From NCBI GenBank assembly GCA_032622095.1, contig CP136066.1, positions 207,600,978 to 207,664,977 of the forward strand: 64,000 nt of DNA. The letters are read 5' to 3'. Both the position numbers and the translations under genes were made by a program. The DNA comes from Siphonodentalium dalli. Its lineage: Eukaryota > Mollusca > Scaphopoda > Gadilida > Siphonodentaliidae. This document shows positions 50,101 through 62,100 of this stretch, in pieces; the first letter of the stretch is position 1, and each line of letters starts with the position of its first letter. The notes under the pieces were generated by a model. That model saw nothing but the letters and a program-made list of their open reading frames with translations. It ran no database searches and had not been told where the DNA came from.

Positions 50101-53100
50101 AAAGATTATCGTCAGAGTTTTAAAGAGACTGATGCATATCCAGTGACAATAGAAAATCAAAGCTGCAAAAGTATTCTCCATTTTCGAACAATCATTTATT
50201 TTAAGACTGATCGGCAGTCAAATCCAAAATACATTTGAATATATTAATAAACCTCATATTGTAATGTCTGCGCAACCATGCAATGTGCCACCACAATGCA
50301 TTTCCAGAACACAGTAAAACAAGAGAAATGTTTGTGTCAAGTTGGATAATGTGTTGTAGCCATGGGTTTCTGTTGTCACTGAAAATTATTTCAACTCAGA
50401 AGAACGAGCTTGGTTCTTCATTAGTCTATTAATAGAATGTCAGATAAAAATTGTCAAACCAGATCATCCAAATTTTCAGTCATTAAAAATTCATGCAAAA
50501 CCAGTCCATACAAAATTTTTAGAAATTCAAGAATTCATGCACTAGGTACTAGTACTCAAACAGAAAAACGCAGAAAATATTTAAAATATTAGAGAACAAT
50601 GAATATGTATTATGATAATAATAGGATACAAAGATGTTATGCTATGACTCTTCACATGTGACAGAAGATATTAAAGCTAAGGATGCATTTACATTGACAA
50701 TAATAAATTAATTTTGACTATGATTTTCTTACTGAGTCACAGGAATCGGCATTGTTGGCATTTCCTGATCAGGCCCCATATGTGACACATGACTGAACCC
50801 GATAGGCCCAGATATCTCACGACGCTTTCTCTCAACCCTACCATTTAAAATAAACAAAGCTCTGTATAAAACTGATTTAGATGAAACATGAGTATTTTCC
50901 AAGTTTGGAGATTTCAAGACTACAAATACCTTTTTCTGTAAATAAAACAAAGATAAAACTGAAGTTTGGGTCTATTAATTTTGTACCCTGTGCCAATGCA
51001 TTCTCTTATATATGCAAGTCGACCATAGGTCGCCTCGCATATATAAGAGAATGCATTGGCCTAACAATTTTTTACAATTTTAATAATTTTTTCTTGTATT
51101 CTTCAGGTATTCTTTAACAATTTTATAATATCACCCATACAGAGCCCCAGACAAACATGAGCAGACGACACTCCTCTATATGCTTCTATATATGTGTGGG
51201 GCTCCCTGCAGGGTAATGGATGTTTTTTATTTTATGTCCTAAAAATTGTCAGAAACATTTATTTATATATATATTTTTCTGTAAATAAAACCAAGATAAA
51301 ACTGAAGATTGTGTATATTATTTGTCTATATTAAAAGACATAATAAAGCGGTGTATTCCTGCAATATATCTGAATCAAAATGGCATTTTACCTTGATGGA
51401 GAATGCCAACAAGATAGAGTTGTCCTTCTTGCTGATAGAAGCAATTCTGGACAGATGTCTTTGATTCATATTTATTATTTTATACCCTGTAAACTATCTA
51501 GATATTATTTATTAACAGATAGACCATCATTAACTGTTTCAGACGGCTTCATTTATATCAATTGAGAAGAATGTGTTAATTGGTGCTTTGATGCCCAACA
51601 CACCATTGACATTACGGGAGGCTGAACATCGTTATAACCACAATAGCGGATTGAAATATTTGAGTTAATGATAATTTTCCCAACATCTGCATTGTAACTC
51701 CTTTTTTTGTTGTTAGCAGATTTATAAAATAAATTATAGCTTTAAAAGTATTGTGATTATAGAATTATAGACATGCGTGATGTTAAGTTTGTGTATAAAA
51801 TTATAAAGAATGTATATTTAAAAGGTTTATGACTGGATTCTGGAATTATCTCATGAGTGGTTACAAACGAATTCAAATATCGCTGTTTGTAAACTAAGTG
51901 AGATAATCGTAGAATTTAGTCACAAACTGTAAGTTTTCTTTTGTATTACATGCATCATAAGCAGAAACAATTGTGATTTCTCGTTGGCATAATGGTGTTT
52001 TTGCAAACTTTCCATTTAGAGATTATCAAATAGATTTTTATATTAACCCTTCAATGACTGGAGCTTCCTGAATTTTATAAAAACCCTGTGCCAATGCATT
52101 CTCTTATATATGTGAGTCTCCCATAGGGAGCCTCGCATATATAACAGAATACATTGATCTAACAATTACCTTGACCTTGTAAGCCAGTGTATTCTCTTAT
52201 ATATGTGAGGCTCCCTATGGGAGACTGGCATATGTAAGAGAATGCACTGTTACAGGATCTGTAATGCTGCATCAGCGAAGCTCATGTCATGAAAGGATTA
52301 AGCGTGAAAATGGCAATCGAATGTCTTTTGATGAGTTAAAGGTAATGTGATATGACAAAAAATAACAATTGTAGTTGTTCAATAAATAATGCAATGGAAA
52401 TTAAACTTTTCTGTCAATTTGCCCTATTTCCTGGAAAAGCACACAACAAATGTCTGTAATGAAGACCTGAAATCATGTAGCATTTGTTGTATAAATCGAC
52501 GTGTCAAATCTTCTCCATTATAGGCCAATATAAATAAATTACACGATTCTCATCCAACTTGTTTGGAAAATTGGGGAGGGAGGGCAAATTATATTTTATT
52601 CTTAACTCTTTCTATACTACATACTCATTGACGAGTAGTTCCCTTATGAAATGTTCGGATACTGAGTTCAACAAACGACCATAGGTTGTTTGTTGAACTA
52701 ATGATCTGACCATGTAACCAATATAACCGATTTATAAGAATCCTGCATTTGCATTATCCTTTGGTCTGTCTGTCATCTGTTCATTTTCCATAAGCACCTC
52801 TCCAGATGAATAATAGACCCTTCCAATGTATATTGTTAAAGACATATTATGGACTTGTTCGGGTGCGTGAAATTGATAAGTTATTACTCGGGCGCTATGC
52901 CAATTGGAGGAATGTAGCATTCTACTGACATTGCCGAAAATTTCAAAGAAATTGACCATACCACTCCATAGAAAACGTCGTCTGAACTACGCCCAATTGT
53001 AAATATTTACATCTAGATTCGGGACGCAACTATCGACGATAATTTAACACAAATGATTTCGCCATCGAGAGTCATTGCATTTAATTAATACATAAGAATG

Positions 53101-56100
53101 ACAGTGTATATCGTCAATTTGCATTAATATTCGTAAAAAATAACTACTTTGAGAAAGATTATTCTCAATTTTTATGTGATCACCCTACCGGAGTGTTTCA
53201 CATCACTTTAAATGGTCATGGTCAGTTTTATATAATACAAGGTGATTTAAATTCCACAATTTGATTCAAATAGACCAATTAATGGATTATTGCAATGTAC
53301 TTTGAAAGCTAAGCATGGGAAAATGTTTACCTCAAAAACTTTGACAAATAATGTTTAACCCTTTACCCAACAGAATGGCCCTGTGCCAATGCATTCTCTT
53401 ATATATGCGAGTCGACCATAGGTCGCCTCGCATATATAAGAGAATGCATTGGCTTAACACATTAAAAATTATAAAATTGTTAAAGAATGTAAGAAAAAAT
53501 GGTAAAAAAAAGATTTTTTTTAGGCCAATGCATTCTCTTATATATGCGAGGCGACCTATGGTCGACTCGCATATATAAGAGAATGCATTGGCACAGGGCA
53601 TAACTATAACCATCACAATGTGGTCAATGAGCCGGTTCCAATGATATCCATATTTGTATGGTTTTATTGAGACAGACCCAAGATATTTTAGGCTGTTGAA
53701 GCTTTATTTGGCCGGTTTTGGCCGGTTTGTTGGGTAAAGGGTTAACACAACCAGAGGATATACGGTTTGTTGGGTAAAGGGTTAAATAAAAACATTTGAG
53801 ACAGGGACAGAAAATAGGGTTGGAAGGGTATGATCATCAATCAATTGTTATTATATATTGGCCATAGCTTGAGAAATTTAATTAGGTCATTAAAACATAA
53901 CCCAGGTTCTCAATAAATCTACTACATGTGGTGGATGATTATATGAATATGAATTGTTGAAATAAAATAAATGTATGAACATGCATTAATATAGTTTTTG
54001 TTATGTCTGATTATTGTGTTTGTGTATAATATAGTTCTGGTTACAGTAGTACATGTAGATTGAGTAAATGAGCAGGGTTTCTGCTAGGGATTGTGGGGAA
54101 TGCCCCCCCCCCCCCTATAGCCGGTGGGAGGGAGATGTCAATCTGTGCAATCAATTGAGAATATTTGGAATTAATAAATCAGCACATAATTCTGAGCACA
54201 GATCATAATAATATAAATATATATTTAAAAGATCAACAAATCATAATTGTGTTTTTATGTTTAACAAATTGAAAGGTTATGTACTGTTCAGTCTCCTCGC
54301 TATAAATGGTCTAAACATGAACTGCCATAACGTATACATAATGTAAGGAAATCATATATTTTTTATTTGACATTTGTCGATAACAATTCATTCTGCATTT
54401 TTCGGGAAAAACTTAACTGTCCATATTCATTTGTAAATTGGCCAGATCAATATCAAAATGAAATTCTGATCTACATGGCTTTTAGCCGACAGCTGATCTA
54501 CATGGCTTTTAGCGATGTCCACTTTGATATGTTTCAGAGCTGATCTACATGGCTTTTAGCGATGTCCACTTTGATATGTTTCAGAGCTGATCTACATGGC
54601 TTTTAGCGATGTCCACTTTGATATGTTTGAAAATAAGGCAATAATTTGTATGTATCCTTGAAGAGAATTATTTTTCCAAAACATAGTTTTTTGGTCAGCA
54701 TCAGCTGGTAAATAAAATGATTTATTTATTTAAAAATAATTATTGTTTATCATTCCCTGTTGGTTGCATTTAGTGGGAAATACACGGGGTAGGCATTAAT
54801 TTGTGGATCGGGTAGGGGTATTGATAGATGTCAGAGGGGACATTTTGGCTGGGGGAAAGGGAGCCTAAAAGGTTCTGTCTGTCCCTCCAGTGGAAACACA
54901 GATATGAGTGATATGATGAAATGAAAGTGTCATTGACTCACGCCGAGATGGACGAAGCTTGTGTATAATACCCACATATGTATCCATGCCATATAGTCAG
55001 ACAATGCACATGAAAAACTAACTAAAAACAATGTTAATTTGAGACTATAGATACTTCCCAGATGATGATGCCTAAGCAGAATGAGGTCCCCAGAAGGTGA
55101 ATTTGGTGAAGCTATTCTGCCTAACAGAATAGCATCACTAAATTCACCCTCTGGGGACCTCATTCTGCAGATGTCAGACACACTAAATTCAGGCTTGCAC
55201 ACAAAGTATTGTTTGTGTGTATTGTTTAATTATCCACGACAAGCCTTTAGTGTGTCTGTCATTTGCAGAATGAGGTCCCCAGAGGGTGAATTTAGTGATG
55301 CTACCCCACATAGCAGGCTAGCATCACCAAATTCACCCTCTGGGGACCTCATTCTGCTGAGGTGTAAGCAGAATGAGGTCCCAAGAGGGTGAATTTGGTG
55401 ATGCTAGCCCGCTATGCGGGGTAGCATCACTAAATTCACCCTCTGGGGACCTCATTCTGCAAATGACAGACACACTATTTCAAGGCTTGATCCACGGCCT
55501 GATATGTGCTTGATTGTTTGATTGGATCATCATTTGCTAACACCGGGTGTTAAATTGGCACTGAGATTAACAGTTTGTAATGCCAATTCGATGTTGCTGT
55601 TGGGTAAAATTTCATGAAAATTTATCAATAGTGGAAATAGATGTATTTTTCATTTTGGATTTTGAACATTATTATTCGTTAATATCTGCATTTTGATTTC
55701 TAGTATGGTTTATTTAGACCTTAGATACAGTAAATTAAAATGACACAGCATTCTAATCACATGGTTGTGGCATGCAGGCATATAAAACCATAATTGTGTT
55801 ATCAACAAATACGGACGACCGATCGCCCAAAAACACGATATAAGGATACACCGGCAATGTCTTACAATGTTTTTCATGTGTATATCCACTGGATATAATG
55901 TATAATACACAAGCTTCATTAGTTAATATAGAACATTTTCTACCATTTGTTGATGCATGTTGGTACTTTATACTTTTACCACTTAGTTTTGAAAGTACAG
56001 GTTTATTGCAGTTTATAAGATCAGACTTGTGAGTTTTGTGCATAAAATATCAAAGAGATACAAAGACCCTCAATTCGGGTGACAAGGCCACAACACCAGT

Positions 56101-59100
56101 AGCATTCAGATTTACAGTAATGCCCTAATTAATCGACACCCATAACCACAGCAGAATTATGGGTAATTTTTCAGGATTTAGTCGGAAATATGGCTTGTTG
56201 CCATTCATCGGAAAGCTCTCAATGAGAGCTTTCCGATGAATGGCAACAAGCCATATTTCCGACTAAATCCTGAAAAATTACCCATAATTCTGCTGTGGTT
56301 ATGGAGTCGATTAATTAGGGCATTACTGTATTATTCATATGCTCGTGATATTCCATGCTGTTAAGACCCAAGAGTGTTAACACGAAAGAGACAAACAATT
56401 GCAGATTCCAGATTCAAATGATAAGCAATGCATGGATCAAATGATTATCACATATTTCGAATATTTAACCCTTTCTGTACTGAATGGATTCTCCCATTAA
56501 GTTATAAAAGTATACATGGGAATGGTCTATTATTCATTTGGAGGGGTGCTCGGGTGATAAAAGTAGATGCCAGACAGAAAAACAGATAATGCAAGAGCAG
56601 AATCGTTCTTATTCATAGGAGGGAAATGTTCAGATAATAAGTTCAACAAACGACCTATTGGTATGGTAAAGCCATATATTGAACTTATTATCTGAACATT
56701 CCCTAAAGGAACTACTCTTGAATGAGTATTTAGAATAGAAAGGGTTTAATTCTCTCCGCGGTAGAAACTGACTAAATTTTCAATAAATATCTCTAGACAG
56801 ACTCTCAAGTAGAAATAAAATCATGAAGAACCATCGGCATGATGCATCAATCTGTGCAATCAATGAATATCAGGGACCAGCATAGAGGGCAACTTGGGAG
56901 ATATTTTCTCCCTAAATTATTACATTTCTCCCTATTTTGGTCCTTAGTAGAAGTGATTTCTCTCTCATATACCAGTATGCATATATCCAAACAGCATATT
57001 TAAAGTGTTTTTCCTGATTATAATGGTGTGTTTACTCATTATACTGGTAATATAAATGGACTCATGTATTCATGATACTTAGAACAGTGATTTTGAGGTG
57101 TAAATTAACATCATGACTTCTCCCTGATTACAGTCCAATTTTTCCTCAACCCTTTCATGACTGGATCTTTCTGAATCTCGCATATATCAGAGAATGCATT
57201 GGCCTAACAAATTATATATTATTATCTATAATTGTTATAAAAGAAAATGAAAGAAAAAATTGTTAACAAATGTATAAAATATAATGATAAAAAATAATAA
57301 AAATTGTTAAAGAATGTAAGAAAAAATTATAAAAAATGATAAAAATGATAAAAATTGCTAAAGACTAAGAAAAAATTCTAAAAACTGTTAAAGAAATTAG
57401 GAAAAATTAATAAGAAATTGTTAGGCCAATGCATTTTCTTATATATACAAGGCGACCTAAGGTTGACTCATATATATAAGAGAATGCATTGGCACATGGT
57501 CTTTGATATTGTGCCAGCACAGCTTCAGTCATGAAAGGGATAATAAGCAGACAGGGACAAGAAATATCTCCCAATTTTAAACTTCTAGGCTGGTCTCTGA
57601 TTAAATACTAACTGATAAAGCCTAAAGAGTTCAGCATAAACATAAACAAGGTGACTTGAATGATATTTACCCTTTGGAAGCACGGTCCTCATCTCTTGTC
57701 TTGATGGAGAACCTCCTCTTACTTCGATTTAGCCCCCTACTTTTAAAATATTCTGGAATAGCCAGTTCATCTTCTTCTGTTGAAAAGAAAATAGTTCACA
57801 ATAAAATATTCGCAATAACAAACGTTTCTATAAGCATAAATTATAAGACAATGACAATCAGAAACCCCCTCCCCCAGTCTCTTTGAAAAGCCGACGAAAA
57901 TCATATATCTCTCTATTAAAATTAGGTTCTGTTTTAAAGGGATTCTCTCCATTTCATTGGAGAGTGGTGCAGACTACGCGCTATTTCATTAGTTTATGGC
58001 ATAACAGATCACTTCACAGATCTGGGGCCAATGACGCATTGACAATTTTCCAATGCATTGTCAAACTCAACTATTGTTGGAAAACTGATAACAGGCAATA
58101 TATCCATTATTTATTTTACTCATCGCAATATAGGAGACATCATCTTCAAGTTTTTATCAGTCAACGATATTCATGACTGATTATTCTTTCGCATCTTGTT
58201 ATATTTATAACTATTTCTAAATACTACGATTCTCACAATCTAGCTATCGATATATGTGGTATAAGGCTCATTGGTCTCTCTTATAATGTCGAGATATGTG
58301 TCCACAAACCTGAATGTATATTCTTGAAGTAGACTATGTGCTGTGTATCTATATTGTTCAAGTAACCCAAAGATCCATCCTTGAGGAGAGGTTTGGTCTG
58401 AAAGAGAGAGAGAGTACCAAATTATCAGATGAGAAACTCATGAGAATACTATTAGTTACAACGTGTCTGTTCACGTAGTATGGGTTTTTACATACCTGAA
58501 GCAAGGCTGGCTGAGAGTAAAAATCCATACTATGTGAACAGACATGGGTTGACAATTGGAACTATTGACAGTCAATTAAAATCTTCCCCCCATAGAAATG
58601 AATAGGGAAATTTGAACCTAACATATCAGTATTTGTTCATTTTGAACTACATAAAGAAAAAACTCAAATTCATGTCCAGTTTGATATTTTTACCATAACA
58701 ACAGATTTCACCATAAATAACAGAACAGAAATTGAATTGTCACAAGTATTAACAAATACTGATATCACACTCTGACTCAGAATGAAACTGAAATCATTCC
58801 TCTCTGGCATTGTTTGACAAATACACAAAGTCAAAAATTTATGTGTGGCTCCCAGAAATATCATGAGGTTTACTTCCTGTTCTGACGTTCTGATGTATGT
58901 TCTGATGTTATTCCAGAATCGAGTTAGCTACACAATACACGGAAAATTTCAGTGTGGTTCCCAGAAATATCATGGGGTTCGATTTTGACCACACAATATG
59001 TTTGTCTTGTGTAGCTATCGACCAATCAAACTGAAGATAGCATACTAGACAATAGATAAACGGTGAACTCACATGATCAGGCCTTTAGACTTGTGTAATT

Positions 59101-62100
59101 TAGGCTGAACTCACATGATCAGGCCTTTAGACTTGTGTAATTTAGGCACACCAGGGAAAACCATATTATTTAACAAAACACTTGAAATTGTTGCATTCAT
59201 TTTCCATGATAATTTTTCATTGATACCAATAATAAATTTGACATTTCAGTGTTTCTCAGTACTACAGGTGTATAATAAATACAGGATCTCTAATGAATCG
59301 CAATTCTATACAAAATTTATTAACCGAGAGAGCAAAATTTGATTTGAGCTGAGCTTTAGCAAGGCTCTAATCAAATTTAGTGGACGAGGTTAATAAATTT
59401 TGAATTGAGATCCATTTTATCACATTTTAGCATGAAAAAACGATCTTGAAACGCCTGGGGTTTAAAACAACATAAATCGAATATCATAATTATATTCTGA
59501 TTAACATAAGAATAACATTCCGGCATTGATATCGACATCATTGCACTAAGCTCTAACATCACTGCGCATGCCGATATTACACGTGGGTCTTACAAAAAAT
59601 ATGAGGCCAGGTTTAGGGGCTAATTATGTGATAAACATAGTTATGTTCCCTATGGGAGACTCACATATATAATAGAATACATTGGCACAGGGTTTTCACA
59701 AAATTTCAGGAAGCTCTAGTCATGGAATGGTTAAAGTACAGTAATGCTCTAATTAATCGACTGCTTAACCACAGCAGAATTATGGGTAACTTTTCAGGAT
59801 TTAGTTGGAAATATGGCTTGTTGCCATTCATCGGAAAGCTCTCGGGGAGAGCTTTCCGATGAATGGCAACAAGCCATATTTCCGACTAAATCCTGAAAAG
59901 TTACCCATAATTCTGCTGTAGTTAAGCAGTCGATTAATTAGAGCATTACTGTACCAGTTGCAGTGTCAAGTACTTATGATGTCTTTTCCTACACAATAAA
60001 CTAATAAACTCACTCTTGCACTCTACCATTTGAATCAATATATTCATCTTCTGGGATGTATCTGTAGTCTCAAATTAAAACTGTATTTAGTTACTTTTTC
60101 CCTTCGGTTCAGTTTCTAAATACCCTAATTTGGAGAAGTTAAATCCATTTTCTAAGTGACTAATGGGTGAACTTTTCCAACTTCAAATGGGGAACTTCTA
60201 TCTTACCCTAGGTCTGCCATAGCTGTTGAGGCCTAAGCAGAATGAGGTTCCCAGAGGGTTAATTTGGTGATGGTAGCCTGCCGTGTAGGATAGTGTCACT
60301 AAATTCAGCCTCTACAGGCTTGCTAATCATCCAAGGACCAGAGACCAAATGATATATCTGAGCTATCATAAGCATAGCTTGTTACCTTCTTAAGGCTGAG
60401 AGACTGTATCCATGACGACGAGTAAACATCAAACACGAAAACAGAATTTTCTGAATAGCACATTAGGTGGGGTTCTTTGTAAGCTGTATAATAATAGATA
60501 AAATTACATTTATTAGTATAAATGTTTCTTGAGATGAAAATGTCAATGCAATGCAAAATGTCATTATTAGTGGGCTTCATCGATCATATAATTAGTTTGG
60601 ACACGAAAACCAAAAATAGACCTGATATAAGGCTAGATCAGTCCCTAGCTTACAAAACACTCACAGGATCAACATATAATTTAACCCTTTCTATACTTAA
60701 TTCTAAATAGTTCCCTTAGTAAATGTTCAGATAATAAGTTCAACGATGTTTGTTGAACCTATTATCTGCACATTTCCCACCAGTGAATATGAATATTTCT
60801 GCACTTGTGTATTATTTTTAAGTATGCCTGCCGTCTGCTAATTGTTTGAACCCCCTCCACATAAATGAGAGACCATTCTAATGGATACTTTTATAGCTGA
60901 ATGCGAGAATCAATTTAGTATAGAAAGGGTTACGCAATTCAAATGAGAAAATGGAGATCATCTATCAGTGAATAAGAGGCTTATCATGACTGGCAAAAAT
61001 ACTCAACTACTTAACTGTTTCATCATGTCTTTTGATACGAGTCTGGTTGTTTGTTTCGTTAATTTTATTTGCAGTCAACTCATTACCAGTTGTTTCGGTG
61101 TAAATATTTATTCTACCCTCAATTAATACATGTATACATGAAATAATACATTGAACAATATGAGTTAAATTAAATGACAGGTTAGAAGAAAAGGAGGGTG
61201 AAGAGGATCCAACAACAACAAGCGGGTCACCGCTTATTTGAAGTTATCTCCTCGGAAAAGAAAAGCATGCAGAATAGTATGTAGAAGGAGCGTATGGCAA
61301 GAGGATGAGTTGAAGAGAACAGGTTGGGGGGGGGGATGAAAATAACAAGTTACTAACATTAAGTTGAGGCAGAAGAGATGGAAGGAGTGGGACAGAGGGT
61401 GAGTTACTACTGCTGTGTGTTTACAAGTATTCTCAAATATATCTATCTATGTTTTTCATGACTTGTTTACAAGTATTCTCAAATATATCTATCTTTATAG
61501 ATCTTTATAACTATGTTTTTCATGATGATGGACACTTAACGCAAATTTAACGGAAATTCACTGAATCGGGCAACTATGCTAGTTGTTTTCATTTGTTTAA
61601 TAATAAATATGCCTATATTAAAGAGCCTTTTAAATCTATATAAATTTGTCTCAATTTTATTTTATTTCTTTCATATTATATAATCATCTAAATAAAAATT
61701 AATAAAAATATGTTGTACAAACACAATGACATTAAAAAATTACCAATTTATCGTGTCGGATTATTAGCTCATTTTAGAATATTTTCGGCAATATTTATAT
61801 AACACGTGAACTCTATCTAATTAAATGAGTAAAAAATAAGTATTTGTTAGAAGATAATGGTTTTGTGCAGGCTAATATAATACAAATACCTGAAATATGA
61901 ATTAAAACATTATGGAATTAAATGAATCTGACTGTACCATTATCAGAAACGTACAATGCACTTCCTCCGAAATTGCACACAGTAACCATTCTATTACTGG
62001 CACTGACATATAGATATAGAATGGGCAGAGGTGCATTAGTTTTAAAAAATACTCACAAAATGCAATTGGAGTGGTGGGCCACATAAGCTCGAGCGGGCGA

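Larger units (their letters stand above)
44079..50732 (-). other. Intron between the two CRIB exons (~6.7 kb)
   Basis: Transposon-rich. Nothing recognised in 44535-44684, 45328-45934, 47371-47640, 48064-48394, 49392-49701 or 49936-50732. Confidence 0.65.
50838..57670 (-). other. MRCK intron 5' of the extra CRIB exon (~6.8 kb)
   Basis: Transposon-rich. Nothing recognised in 51534-52042, 52302-52601, 53786-54468, 54630-55017, 55490-56112 or 56750-57145. Confidence 0.65.
58398..60385 (-). other. MRCK intron (1,988 bp)
   Basis: Contains the 58464 foldback, the 42-bp duplication, the dispersed repeat at 59286, a TTAA-2 fragment, a TA-1 element and a hAT-1 remnant. 58545-59062 has a repeated GTG(T)GG(C/T)TCCCAGAAATATCAT motif (about 58843 and 58952) but no gene. 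Confidence 0.7.
60484..62056 (-). other. MRCK intron (1,573 bp)
   Basis: Holds a TTAA-6 element and a local duplication; 61080-61415 and 61540-62056 are AT-rich with nothing recognised. Confidence 0.7.
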
